Source: Blastomussa wellsi (lineage: Eukaryota > Cnidaria > Anthozoa > Scleractinia > Plerogyridae). From it: 64,000 nt of DNA. The stretch's first letter is position 1. Each line of letters begins with the position of its first letter. Shown one piece after another: positions 37,892 to 46,695 of the stretch. The stretch spans positions 22,836,032 to 22,900,031 of the forward strand of contig OX393567.1 of the NCBI GenBank assembly GCA_947652115.1, in the 5' to 3' direction. Under the pieces are notes generated by a model that ran no database searches, was not told the DNA's origin, and saw only the letters and a program-made list of their open reading frames with translations. The translations under genes were made by a program, and so were the position numbers.

Positions 37892-40800
37892 CATTATCAT
37901 TATCATTAATCACACTACTGTCCCAATGCTACAACAAGGTGTAACTATACCTTTCTAAACAGATCATGAGGTGCAGCAAGTGCGCCAGTCAGAGTCTGGG
38001 TTAGGAATGTTCTCCAGTCCTCAAGAGTGCTATTTATACCTGCATAACAACAAAATGTCCATGCATATCAATGCTGTACCAAGGGGAGGGGCCAGGTGGG
38101 TCCGTGGCCCTCCACAGTTTTTGGTCAAAAAACCACGCTGAGAAGGTTGAAAGTAAAATTTTATCTTCCTGACATTTTAAACAATAACGAAATCTTAATA
38201 ATTCAGAACAGAATCATTCCTAGCCTGACAATCAATTGCTGGTATCACAATAGAGAGAAATAAACTTTCTAGTGGTTTCTCCGGATCCAATTAACTCTCC
38301 ACTTAAAGCTGCTCGAAATTTTTTGTGTCTCCCCATCAGTTCCTTAGGACTTGCTACAGCCTTGTATATACTCCATGAGCGTGTGATGGATATGAGATGA
38401 TAGAAGGCAAACAAGGTGTGTAGCCCCTAGTTTACTATCTCATATCCAAGAAGTATGAGTGAATAGCAGGGGCCAGGGTAATGAATTTTGTTCTTGGGGA
38501 GGTCTCTTTAGTAACTCTCAGTGCCTCTCTACACCCAGCTTTATAAATCGGTACCAGCAAAATAAAATTGCCATGAATGCTGCAGTGTTTCAGATGAGAG
38601 TGGGGTATCAGGTCAAAAATCTGACAAGGTCCTGATAAATTACTATAAAACTTCTATTGATTTGGTAAGAAAATTGGGCATTTGACCCATTGGATTCCTT
38701 GCTGGCACCTTGGTGCAAAAACTTAACTGGAACCCTGTGCAGGTGGGGAGGGGAGGGGGGGGTTGGTGGGGGCTTTGTGATGGACACTTGCATCCCAGGC
38801 AGCATCATATGTTAAGGGAACTAGGAAAAGCTACAGCCTGACAGGCCAGTTGGCTTGTAAGCAGATTTACCTTTTATACAGCATCGGTATTATGATAATT
38901 TCCACATACCTTTTGGGGGTTGCAGAGGGTAACCATTCTGCGCACACCATCCTATGGGATGAAGCTCCTCTGCTTGGAAGTTGCACCAGCAGTCATTGCT
39001 GCTGTCTTTACCGAAGCCATCATAACGTATGCGCACCCTCTGTCCAACCTGCTGTATCACCGTAGCAACACAGAATGATGGAGGATTGTTCCTGTCGACA
39101 GCTTCAAGTTTCATCCCTGGTTTTAAGCCTGGCACTTCCATAGTTGTCTGTTGGGTAAAAGTTTATGTAACTTTATTATTTGTATTTAAAGCAGCGTGAC
39201 ATAAGGATATAGCATCAAGAACAGAGCACAAATTGCCTGCTTGCAGCTGCAAAACTTTTAAAAATAAATTAAATGTAAACCAAGTGCATAAAGACTAATA
39301 TTTAATTAATTACATATTACTGTGACAACACCAACATCAACTATACCAACATTTTAAACCATTACAACTTCACAGCATGTACCTAAACAACTCCTTTCTG
39401 TTTTTGCTATTTATTAACAAAATTATTTAGAGCACTTAAACAGTATCAAGGAGGTCATGGGTTTGCATCTTCTTGAGGAATCAAATTTTTCCTTTGTCCC
39501 GTACTCATGACAAAAATGACCAATTCATCTTTGTCATTTAATCATTTTTAGAGGGGTAGGAGTGAGATGCGTGTTTGTTTCTGCCAACAATGCATGTGTC
39601 TGACTGTGGGAGGCACAGTGGCCTAATGGTTGGCACTCAATGCAATGTGTTCTTGGGCAAGACACTTTACTCTCACAGTGCCTCTCTTCACCCAGGAGTA
39701 TAAATTGGTACCAGCAAAATAATATTCGGGAGTAACCCTGCAATGGACTAGCATTTCATGAGGGGTGAATAGAAAATTTAATACTCCTGGTCACTTCATG
39801 CTGCAGAAACTAGGATAAGCTATGGCCTGACGAGCCTCTAGGATTGTATGTGAACTTAAACCTTTTATGTGCCCGAGTGGATGACATTGACCAGCTAGTA
39901 GATGTAGTTCCCAAAGACCACCTTAGCAGCAAGTATTTTATCGTCAAGTATCCCACCCACCAGCCAAATGAGAAAAGGTCATGGTCATACATGTAAAGGA
40001 TGCCCACAAATTTTTCCATTTGTATACAAAGAATTTACCCATACATGTTTGAAACAACAATCAGGAGCAGCTTTGCTTAGGGCTGCTTCCATGTAATCAC
40101 TCCAAGTAAATTTATGAGCCTGGATTTCACCTTCAGCAACTGAAAAATTAAAGATAGTTAAAATTTCTGTTACTGAGTTTGTGCATGCTTGCCTGGTATC
40201 AGCTCAACCCGTACAAGTTCTAAATACAGGGGTTTGCACTTGGTTTCAGTCCAGCACAAATTTAAGCTCATCCCAAGTATAAAAACCTGTGAAACTCATC
40301 AGTGATGTAAAGCAAAGAATGAACAAGACAACAAAGAATTTAAAACAATTAATAGAACAGAAAAATAATGTAGTCACAGGTTTTACAACCAAGGTAAACC
40401 CCAAATTTATAAGTATACTTCCTAATTTTTCTTAATGCTGTCTGATTACAAGATTCCTTATATCAGGTCTGACAAATTGATGCATGACCAAGAGACTAAA
40501 TAACTATTCCCTACGTATACCTGCCAACTCTCACGCCTTGGCAGTAGGCGTGAGTCTCACGGCTGCGGGCTGAAAACTTTGATCTAATGCCAACTCACGC
40601 CTACGAACCAAATTCTCACTCCTGTGTGGAAAATACCAGCATTGATAGCCTAAATAACACATTAAAAAATAAAGGTAAACTCCAAACAATGCGAGAAACT
40701 AAAATTTTATGCAAAAGGATTCTTTTCCTCAAGATTTCTGATTTTTTGAAAGCAAAGACACTGGGAGTCACTGGGACATTGATCTTGTTCCCAGAAGCCG

Positions 40801-42271
40801 CCATCCTTTTGTTCTGCAGAATGTCATCGGAAACCTTCATATTTTCGGAAATCATCATCCATATTCGGAAATGTTTGGAAATCATTGTGACATCTTCGGA
40901 AATCCAGGCTCCTCCGGGGTAAAAGGTCTCACACCTTTGTTTAAGAAAATGTTGACAGGTATACCTACGTAATAATTTTCTTTATTTTGCTAACTGAAAA
41001 AGAGCATTTTTATAATTATTGCACTCAATATTACCCTTAGTTTTGAGTGGAATCACGACTTACCTCCTGCAGTACTTCCTTCATCAGAATCCTGTCCATT
41101 GTCCTCGCTTTCTTTCTTCTGAAATTGTAGATGAATTTACAACATTTGATAATTTTTCATGCCTAGCTGAAACATTTGAGATATTACGGCCTCAAATGAC
41201 AGAGTTTCTAAAAATATGTAGATTTGAGGTACACATACTTCACCCGAATTTTCCGATCTTAGAAGAAATTAGAATGAAATATTGCTCACCTTTAAGTTAG
41301 CTCTTCTAGAACTTCGAGAGCAGCCTTTAGAGCAGAATCTCTTAAGTGGAGAACAAAATCGCCTCCTCTTGACAGGACCGCCACAGTACTCACAACATCC
41401 CAAAACATGAGGGTCAATTATTTTGCCAAATTTTACAGGTTTCTCATCTTGGTCTTGTAGGTCATTATCTTCTTGAACTTGGTCTTCAAAGGACACTGAA
41501 TGGGCTGTTGAATCTGACGCTGTTGCAGCTGTTGTTGGAGTATCTTCTGTAGCTGCCCCTATGTCTGTTTCCAAGGCTTCCACCACTGAATCTTTGTCAA
41601 GGGGGGCATCTTCAATGGCTTCACCAGTTTCAGGATGCAATCCCTGGAAAAGGATATTTAACAGAACAAAAACCTGAAAATCTTGCAATATTAAAGCCCT
41701 TGGGAAAAATTAATAAATAGGAAATTCTTACAAAAGACAATTAATGCAGAAAGAACTCTTGCTCAAGTCTAGATATTAACTCTAAAAAACCTACTGGTTA
41801 AAAGGAATAATGTTCCAAAAACTATAAATTCAGGACTAAAACTAAGAAAATGTGAGTCATAACTCACTAATTTAAACAATACTAATAACTGTTTTGCAGT
41901 TTACTTTTTACATTAAAATAAATTGAACATGAATTCAATTCAGTTTTGGACAGAAACAACAAAAATGCCTGCAAAATATTTCACAAAATAAAGCACTCAG
42001 TAATTTACTTCTTGAATCTTACATTTGCATCTTCTGGATTCAATTCTAAATTGTTATCAACTTTGTTGCCAGAATCCACACAATCCTCTCGATTGCCCTC
42101 AGAAATTGATTGACAATCCTCCTGTCCAGTCACATCCTCCACTGACATCGGCATATCAGTGTCACCAATGCTAGGGAGCATTTCAATTGCTTGCTGATCA
42201 TCTGTGTCCATTAATGTTGTGTCCTCAACACATTCAGAAGGTCCCTGATCAGGAGGAGGGTCTGCATCCAT
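22153..42271 (-). CDS. SFMBT: Sfmbt-type Polycomb protein: FCS zinc finger, MBT repeats, SLED, SAM
   Basis: A nuclear chromatin protein of the Pho-repressive complex family; MBT repeats read low-methylated histone lysines and the SAM domain polymerises with other Polycomb SAM proteins. Coding exons: 42,271-42,023; 41,643-41,290; 41,118-41,064; 40,139-40,045; 39,147-38,910; 38,039-37,951; 37,311-37,059; 36,420-36,341; 35,636-35,408; 34,572-34,554; 33,817-33,726; 32,880-32,850; 32,005-31,944; 30,259-30,006; 28,149-27,632; 27,350-26,328; 25,461-24,849; 24,371-24,087; 23,358-23,099; 22,278-22,153. Phases agree at every junction except 30,006/28,149, where one small exon is unresolved. About 1,640 residues. 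The order FCS-MBT-SLED-SAM matches Drosophila Sfmbt better than vertebrate SFMBT1, which lacks FCS. The start ATG (42,269-42,271) is four bases inside its exon, so a non-coding first exon is expected. Confidence 0.88.
22680..22884 (-). mobile_element. tRNA-derived SINE, family D
   Basis: The minus strand reads 'ggcgctgtggtgagattgct' then 'gttttcgattcccgga' (A and B boxes), followed by a body with 'gggtttttctccgggttttc' and an end near 'attccaaatcgattgggaat'. I recall this head-body arrangement as widespread in cnidarian genomes. It sits in the intron before the last Sfmbt exon. Confidence 0.65.
23643..23876. mobile_element. Foldback MITE in Sfmbt intron
   Basis: Ends 'acgctatctatcggat' and 'attggatagcgt', with longer arms containing 'gcataaatggctgccaattt' on the left and 'aaactggcagccatttatgc' on the right. 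About 235 bp with no coding content. Confidence 0.65.
24087..25461 (-). CDS. SFMBT: Sfmbt exons 17-18: acidic, basic and AT-hook-like region
   Basis: Exon 25,461-24,849 encodes an acidic segment (E-E-E-R-K-M-A-E-E-D-E-E-D-G-D-E), a basic cluster (K-K-R-R-R-K-R-G-R-L) and an AT-hook-like K-R-G-R-P-P-K-G, ending in K-K-R-K-G-R-M-K-K. These suggest nuclear localisation and DNA contact. Exon 24,371-24,087 is Ser/Pro/Met/His-rich. Its frame requires the downstream donor at 24,086-24,085 rather than GTAAG at 24,093. No known globular domain is visible here. Confidence 0.8.
25544..25748. repeat. Short element with 'aggatgagagtt' inverted ends
   Basis: The left end 'aggatgagagtt' and right end 'aactctcatcct' are perfect inverted copies, 205 bp apart. 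The interior repeats variants of 'gagagttga' and 'tcaactctc' many times, so it is both terminally inverted and internally repetitive. In the Sfmbt intron just upstream of exon 17. Confidence 0.55.
26328..28149 (-). CDS. SFMBT: Sfmbt exons 15-16: long Pro/Gly/Ser/Thr-rich linker
   Basis: Exon 28,149-27,632 opens with a lysine/arginine-rich segment (K-K-K-R-G-R-K-R-K, a likely nuclear localisation signal) and then becomes Val/Thr/Pro/Gly-rich. Exon 27,350-26,328 gives 341 residues dominated by Pro, Gly, Ser, Val and His, with a run of prolines, and ends M-S-A-H-Q-Q. It is almost certainly disordered. Between SLED and SAM this linker is far longer than I expect from vertebrate SFMBT1. The open frame through compositionally biased DNA supports coding. 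Confidence 0.8.
29725..29785 (+). mobile_element. LINE 3' tail remnant
   Basis: 'ttttagcgctatataaat' followed by 'ctaatttattattattattt' is the 3' terminus with TTA-repeat tail typical of some non-LTR retrotransposons in cnidarians. Nothing of the coding part remains. Family assignment is from memory and tentative. Confidence 0.45.
30006..30259 (-). CDS. SFMBT: Sfmbt exon 14: SLED domain core
   Basis: SLED (Scm-like embedded domain) is a DNA-binding fold found in SCMH1/SCML2 and SFMBT1/2. This exon encodes N-K-S-C-C-Y-G-P-L-L-D-P-D-K-V-S-Q-L-P followed by P-P-G-K-V-S-S-V-I-R-T-G-L-E-M-V, matching the family signature (C..GP.L....V..LP...GPG.V..V). It ends in V-V-V-K-H-K-G-K-I-L-K-K, probably a late strand. 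The last part of the domain is not visible; it should lie in a small exon between 30,005 and 28,150 that I could not identify. Confidence 0.85.
30810..31344 (-). mobile_element. Family C SINE split by a foldback insertion
   Basis: The left flank (30,810-30,905) and right flank (about 31,280-31,344) align with the two parts of the uninterrupted copy at 851-1025. The sequence between them is foreign to the SINE. The minus-strand tRNA-like head is at the right, near 31,300-31,344. Confidence 0.65.
30925..31275. mobile_element. Foldback element inserted in the SINE
   Basis: Arms of about 85 bp: 'gggattagcagctattgatc' and 'gatttacaaaatccccaagt' on the left pair with 'acttggggattttgtaaatc' and 'gatcaatagttgctaatccc' on the right. 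A second hairpin in the loop pairs 'acgtcaaaatttacaaagaa' with 'ttctttgtaattttgacgt'. No coding content. Confidence 0.7.
31374..31720 (+). repeat. Dispersed repeat R, copy 1 (interrupted)
   Basis: 'gttgtgattggtagatttcg' through 'ttttcaaggttcgctgacc' and 'atgactgatggcagcgagaa' matches 51,752-51,850 in order. It is interrupted by the 196-bp insertion at 31,467-31,662. Confidence 0.6.
31467..31662. mobile_element. Foldback insertion with 13-bp target duplication
   Basis: The perfect direct repeat 'attatgactgatg' occurs at 31,454-31,466 and 31,663-31,675. Between them, 'gtgagaaacgatcattgcag' on the left and 'ctgcaatgatcgtttctcac' on the right form long inverted arms, and a small palindrome 'gttcatgtatgaac' lies near the left edge. 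The uninterrupted relative at 51,825-51,840 has only one copy of the 13-mer region, which supports an insertion. Confidence 0.7.
31740..31930 (-). repeat. Dispersed CCAAT-rich repeat, copy B
   Basis: The reverse complement aligns over its length with 10,205-10,400, including 'tttggcca', 'taattacacgt', 'ccgacacaaagcgcgg', 'gattggttttg' and 'gattggttgaaa'. It ends 14 bp short of Sfmbt exon 13. Confidence 0.65.
32101..32450. repeat. Dispersed repeat with 'ggagtaccc' motifs and a C homopolymer
   Basis: Begins 'gagggggtactcgaccc' and ends near 'gggagtaccctccccccccc', with internal phrases such as 'ccataccctgtctaggg' and 'ccataccctatccagac'. The ends are loosely inverted. No coding content. In Sfmbt intron 12. 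Confidence 0.5.
33190..33395 (+). mobile_element. Family A SINE, head truncated or diverged
   Basis: Body features in order: 'tgtgttcttaggcaagacac', 'cacccaggtgtataaatggg', 'gctggggggtaaccctggga' and 'gcatcccatccaggagggag'. The tRNA-like head is not clear. In Sfmbt intron 11. Confidence 0.65.
33418..33592 (+). repeat. Purine-rich (GA) tract
   Basis: About 175 bases dominated by G and A ('gagaagagaagggaggagag', 'gggagggcaggagagggctg'). It directly follows the SINE. Polypurine tracts of this length can form non-B DNA; that property is inference. Confidence 0.6.
35110..35385 (+). mobile_element. Family A SINE, diverged
   Basis: Contains 'tgtgttcttggtcaagacaa', 'tggggagtaacctgcgatgg' and 'atagcatcccatccag', followed by a tail 'tgctatagaaaccagagtcg'. 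It ends about 25 bp from the donor side of Sfmbt exon 9. Confidence 0.55.
35408..36420 (-). CDS. SFMBT: Sfmbt exons 8-9: last MBT repeat
   Basis: Exon 36,420-36,341 encodes the MBT helical arm (F-A-W-D-K-Y-L ... A-P-A-H-L-F-R). Exon 35,636-35,408 encodes the barrel, with F-K-P-G-M-K-L-E-A-A-D, then F-F-D-G-Q, then S-P-D-I-Y-P-I-G-W-C and T-G-H-T-L. This corresponds to the fourth MBT of SFMBT1. The cage aspartate is present, but the aromatic usual after F-D-G is Gln, so methyl-lysine binding by this repeat is uncertain. Confidence 0.85.
35862..35915. repeat. Perfect 54-bp palindrome
   Basis: The sequence reads the same on both strands for 54 bases, centred on 'caattg', with arms containing 'gatatcttcacacgtgaaga'. 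It probably marks a young MITE in Sfmbt intron 8; outer limits of that element were not defined. Confidence 0.75.
36089..36232 (+). repeat. ATG/GAT trinucleotide microsatellites
   Basis: Two runs, about 36,089-36,109 and 36,180-36,232, of 'gatgatgatg' with interruptions. In Sfmbt intron 8. Confidence 0.7.
37059..38039 (-). CDS. SFMBT: Sfmbt exons 6-7: middle MBT repeat, apparently a hybrid
   Basis: Exon 38,039-37,951 encodes an MBT arm (L-E-D-W-R-T-F-L-T-Q-T-L-T-G) that resembles the arm of the second MBT in vertebrate SFMBT1. Exon 37,311-37,059 encodes a barrel (G-F-E-I-G-M-K-L-E-A-V-H-P, then C-C-H-S-D-S-P-G-I-F-P-A-G-W-C) that resembles the third. Phases join at 0 and spacing fits a single MBT unit. 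The intervening 640 bp was read on the minus strand and holds no further MBT barrel. Assignment to second and third repeats rests on recalled family sequence. Confidence 0.75.
37858..37907 (+). repeat. ATTATC hexanucleotide microsatellite
   Basis: At least seven tandem copies of 'attatc' following a TTA run. It lies between the two exons of the hybrid MBT repeat and makes a spurious Met-Ile reading frame on the minus strand. Confidence 0.8.
38367..38465. repeat. Diverged relative of the M1 hairpin
   Basis: 'actccatgagcgtgtgatgg' and 'atatgagatgat' pair with 'actatctcatatccaag' and 'tatgagtgaata'. The order and spacing match the head of the M1 elements at 3,873 and 19,612, but the sequence is more diverged and the tail is absent. 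Confidence 0.5.
38478..38865 (+). mobile_element. Family A SINE, interrupted
   Basis: The 5' half ('ttttgttcttggggaggtct', 'tataaatcggtaccagcaaa') and 3' half ('gtgatggacacttgcatccc', 'cctgacaggccagttggctt') are separated by about 170 bp that is not SINE-like. In Sfmbt intron 5. Confidence 0.5.
38910..40139 (-). CDS. SFMBT: Sfmbt exons 4-5: first MBT repeat
   Basis: Exon 40,139-40,045 encodes the arm (F-T-W-S-D-Y-M ... A-A-P-D-C-C-F-K-H). Exon 39,147-38,910 encodes the barrel, with L-K-P-G-M-K-L-E-A-V-D-R-N-N-P, I-R-Y-D-G-F-G and L-H-P-I-G-W-C, ending at P-P-K. The pattern matches the first MBT repeat of SFMBT proteins. The donor used is GTATGG at 40,044; a nearby GTAAAT at 40,038 would break the frame. 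Confidence 0.88.
39605..39865 (+). mobile_element. Family A SINE
   Basis: A head 'gggaggcacagtggcctaat' is followed by 'tgtgttcttgggcaagacac', 'tcacccaggagtataaattg' and 'cctgcaatggactagcattt', then 'ctgacgagcct'. Part of the tRNA-like head, including the B box, is missing. In Sfmbt intron 4. Confidence 0.7.
40518..40963. mobile_element. hAT-like non-autonomous transposon
   Basis: Ends 'tacctgccaac' and 'gttgacaggta' are inverted with one mismatch. The 8-mer 'cctacgta' flanks the element at 40,510-40,517 and 40,964-40,971. An 8-bp target duplication is the hAT hallmark. The inside repeats 'ttcggaaat' several times near the right end and holds no transposase. In Sfmbt intron 3. Confidence 0.7.
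41064..42271 (-). CDS. SFMBT: Sfmbt exons 1-3: acidic N-terminus and FCS zinc finger
   Basis: Exon 42,271-42,023 encodes an Asp/Glu/Pro-rich N-terminus (M-D-A-D-P-P-P-D). Exon 41,643-41,290 continues acidic and then has an FCS-type zinc finger at about residues 165-195: C-E-Y-C-G with second ligands in F-C-S-K-G-C, giving C167, C170, C187 and C191. FCS fingers occur in Ph, Scm, MBTD1, L3MBTL2 and insect Sfmbt and bind nucleic acid weakly. Exon 41,118-41,064 is an acidic spacer into the first MBT. Phases are 0, 0 and 1. Confidence 0.87.
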
Positions 42272-42275
42272 CACC

Positions 42276-45200
42276 CTAAAACCACAATGAAGAGAAATAA
42301 CAATAATTATTATAATATCAATAATAATGATGGTGATGAAGATGATGGCAAAAATGGGGAAAACCTAAAATCCTGCAGAAAAACTTCTGTAAAATAAAAT
42401 GAAAAATCTACTCCCTTCAGTCCAATAAAGAACACTGCTCGCTTTTTAAGTAAACTTGCATTCCCGGAGCTACTTTGTGAGTATCAAACATGTCCTCTTT
42501 TAATAAACATATACTTTGCAACATTTAAAAAAGTGATAAAAAGTTAAAAATATAAATTTCCTTTGTTGTTATGTTCTGCTGTTTGTCAGAACATAAAATC
42601 TCAAAAATTAGTTCCCAGCAGAAATTTCAGTCATATTGAGCCGCAAAATTTTTTCCCATACATCACAAAAAATTGACAGTCTGCAAAATAAAACTTGCGT
42701 AAAAATTTCATCCTCCATGAAGCCAACTGATTTGAACCCTGCCAGTTGCAATATTTATTTTGTAATATTTTAACTATAGGTTAAAAAACCTTTAATTATT
42801 TACGACGTAGTTAATCCAAACACATTTAGTTTTTATCCCCTTTTTAAAAAAATATTTTTAACCTTGTAATATAGTATGCTTCTAATGCTTGAATGCTAAT
42901 CACTATCAGCACTTGTTTCGGCTAGTAAAAGCAAAGTTCACTCGCCACTAGTACTGGGCTAGTCACCTAAAAAGTTAGCCTCAAGACATACATTTAACCA
43001 CATGTTGCAATCTTTAAAGTTTAAATAATTTGCAACGACCAATGTACTCATATATGCATGGTGTTTATGCTTGGTTAGTAAAATGAACACATGTACTTTG
43101 GCCGCTTATTTTTTATTTCATCTTCAGAGATAATATTCTCAAGATAAATTATTTAAAACAAAAAAAAAATGCAAGCATAGACACACAACACTATCATATT
43201 TCTACCAATGAGTAAAAGATATGTTATTGTGAATATATAGACCTCATAGGGAGAAATTATCATTTGCAATTTTCCATGCACAAAAATGCATTAATTAATG
43301 CTGAAATAGTCAATTGGAAACAGTTTTGACTGAAAATGGTAACTGAGCACATATTCCCCTTTTATTTCAATGCAGACTATACTGTCAGGGCATATCAATT
43401 TTTCAATTATGTTTCTAAGCATAAAGATAGAAATTCTGTTTCTGTGTAAGGGGAAACAAAACAATGTTGTTCTTACCAAACAATTCTTACCTACAAAGTA
43501 AATAGCTACAGACAACAGCAAACCATCTGTAATATTGATCGCAGCCTACTCTGAGTGTGCACATTTTCATAAGAAGGGAACAAATGCATTGATTGATCAG
43601 CATAAGGGTTATTCATTTGATAAATTTGTACAACTCATGTTCATTGTTTAATAAATTATTATATTAGTATGCAGCATTTTCAGTTTCTAACGTGCTGAAT
43701 GTTTAAAAAAGTCGATTGCATGTATTCATCATCATCATCATTTATTCGCCAGGAATTAACAAGTTACAATTGGAAAGGAGTTAGTAAGGCAGGGAGACCT
43801 CCAAGAAACCACCAGGTGTATAGAAGAAGGCCACCTTGGTTATCAATATATTTGAAAAATTAGGCTGTGCAGCTAGGCCAATTCAGATTAAACATATTAT
43901 ACAACAAGGGAACTCTGTTAATTTTTAAGCAATTTCAAGCATCCAATAATGGTTATAGTTTGGGATCAGTCACAAACCAGTTTTTGATTGACTGTCACCA
44001 GATGGGCTTTCATGATTGTGTACATACATGACTACAACTATGGACATGCGTTGTTGAAAAACTTCTAAAAACCCAAGATTGTGATCATTATTTAACTGTT
44101 ATTTAAATCCATGTTGATCAATATATCTCCATTACATATTGGTGGTGAAGAGCAAAAATATACGTACAGTCTAAATATTTTTTCAACACTTGCGACATAA
44201 AAATGCTTGAATCATTAATGGTTGTAGTAGTAGTATTAAACATAAAAAAGTAATAAAAATATAACATTTTAGATCTAGTTTTGGTATAAATATAACATAG
44301 CCTAATTTTTCAAAACTGATATTTCCAAAGCTCTGGATGATCTCACCCTAGACAATATTTGAACAACTGTCTAATACTGGCAATATGTCAATCATAAAAA
44401 AAGGAAAAATTGATAATGATCACTCTTTCCATCCTTGGAAACTACTGTCAGTAACAGAAATAATACAATTTGACATCACAACCTCAAAACATGTTGGTGT
44501 AGACTTTGTTCTGCTTTCTTGCTTATACTTATATTTTAAGTTTGCAAGGTGCTTTTCTGAGTCATCATTTTGTATTGGTATCCGTGAATTTTGGCATCAG
44601 GTGACTTTGGGCTTAAAATGATTTTTCTCGAAATTTAAATTTATAACATAAAACATATACAATTATTTTATGTTTAAAATGAATTACAGAGTTAATCATC
44701 TGCTATATTCACTTGCAAACAGTATTGATTTACCGGGTAGTACTTGTTTATCAAACAGCTTATAATTATTTCAGTTTACACTAAACATTTCCTGGATGTT
44801 TGGATAGAAAAACAATTACTATTTTACTACTTTGTATATTTTTCGCTGTATCAAGAGAAATCTTGATCCTACATTGACTGTTTTTATAAATAAATAAATT
44901 ACAGAAACTTTGCAAGTCACTTCCATCGTAGAGTATATATAAAACAATTAGCAGTAAAGTAGCAAAGTGCATTTTCAAATCTATAGAAGTGGATATAATA
45001 AAAAAAACACCAGTGGCATGTATTTATAGTATACATATTTACAGTAGCCAAATGAGTCATACGAGTCACAACTGCTATTTTATAGTACAAACTTTTAAGA
45101 AAATTTTGGTTCAAAGATAACTTAAGTCCCCATAAGGTTATCATTTCAAACAAAGAGTTGACATAAAATAATGCTGAAAATACTCCGACTGCTCTGAGAC

Positions 45201-46695
45201 AAAACTGATATCTACCTGCATTCAGTAAATATAGTCAGTGTATATATGCATAAAAATATTAATATGAAAAATGCTACATCAAAGCAAAACTGATAGTCTA
45301 AATTTGATATGGATGACATGGTTTTCCAAAATAAAATAAACATGACTTCATTCATTTTAGTATGTAAACTGTTAGAGGTTCTGACCAAACATAGTTATGA
45401 CATGCAAAAATAAATCCTCTCATCAGGCATACTTATCACAGAGAAAGAAATGGTAGACTTTGGCAAACCATTAAAATGATTTGAAAATAAACTAACTGAA
45501 GATACCTTAATTTTTTCATGTTATCTACACATCCTTTAAAAATTACATTGCATTTCAATTCACCGGGCAAACTAATGTTTGTGAAAAATATGAACCATCA
45601 GAGCAAAGTATAATAAAAACCATATCATATATTATTATACGCAAAAAGGTGTTTTTAGACTTCTAAAAAATAATGGTTACACCAGAAAAATTATAGAATG
45701 ATGTTCCTTTATGAAAACATCATTCACTGGTTTGGTACTAAAACAAACTCTTTCTGCTAAAATTATCTGCAATTGCCACTTATTATGTATAGCCACAAAA
45801 TTTTACATTTATTTAACTCATTAGTATTGTTTAAATGAAAATTACTGTATAAATTAAGGTACACTTTATTTCATAGCCCAAAGGAGAAAATGACATATTG
45901 TTTTGCAAAAAACAATTCTCAAGAAAAATGAACTATAGTTCTTTGAAATATATTGCCAAGTATAAGCATAACAATATTTTCTAACTTAAGCTGTTAAAAA
46001 CAAATTGTTTCTGCATGTAAATTACTGGGAAAAGCTAATAAAATATGGCATATGTTTCTTAACTAATTTCAACCATACTTTTTCATATTTTTTTGGATTA
46101 AAAATCTAATCAAACTTTTCAGTAAAAATGGCCATCATGGCAGAACATCCACACTGCTTACGTTTTGTACAAATTAAAGTTTCTGCAAATGGAAGATTAC
46201 ATCTTTCAGGTCATGCTCTTAGGCCCTTTATACCGCTTTGACAAGAAAAATAACGATTTTCACACGAAAATATCCCAAAAGTGTTTTAATTTGCAGAAAA
46301 CCCACGTAAAATTAGTTAAAATTCATAAGATAAAACACTACCTTCAATGATGAATTTAGACAAACAATCTGCTTGGAACAGCCCTATGAATATTAATTAA
46401 TTCAGACAATCTTGTTAAGAAGAACCCTACATCCCTTTCGAAACGTTTTTGCGTGATCCGAAACATCACACGCTTTCATTAGAGATATAAACCATTGAAA
46501 ATCGAAAGTTCGAACTCGGTGATATTTGAAAATAACGAGAGAAAGAATGGCGGTAAAATAAATCGCTTCGGCGAGTTGCAAATTTATTCACTCTTATGTG
46601 CCCAGTCGAGCGTGGATTTCGAAAACACGCGTTGAAAATATGCCACTTGCGGAGTGAGATGAGAAGCCGAGAGATGTTTGTTTCGGCGAAACTTA
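42276..46695 (-). other. AT-rich non-coding region, probable first Sfmbt intron
   Basis: The acceptor TTTTAG at 42,281-42,276 directly precedes the exon carrying the start codon, so an upstream non-coding exon is expected. The 4.4 kb above it is AT-rich with no supported exon. A repeat-like segment, 'catcatcatcatttattcgc' onward, spans about 43,729-43,860. A strong donor-like 'gtaagttt' at 46,695 (minus) could be the matching 5' end. Confidence 0.45.

Noticed and set aside
37451..37906. 151-residue minus-strand frame beginning with Met-Ile repeats
   Set aside because: It starts in a hexanucleotide microsatellite, lies in an Sfmbt intron and shows no MBT or other domain.
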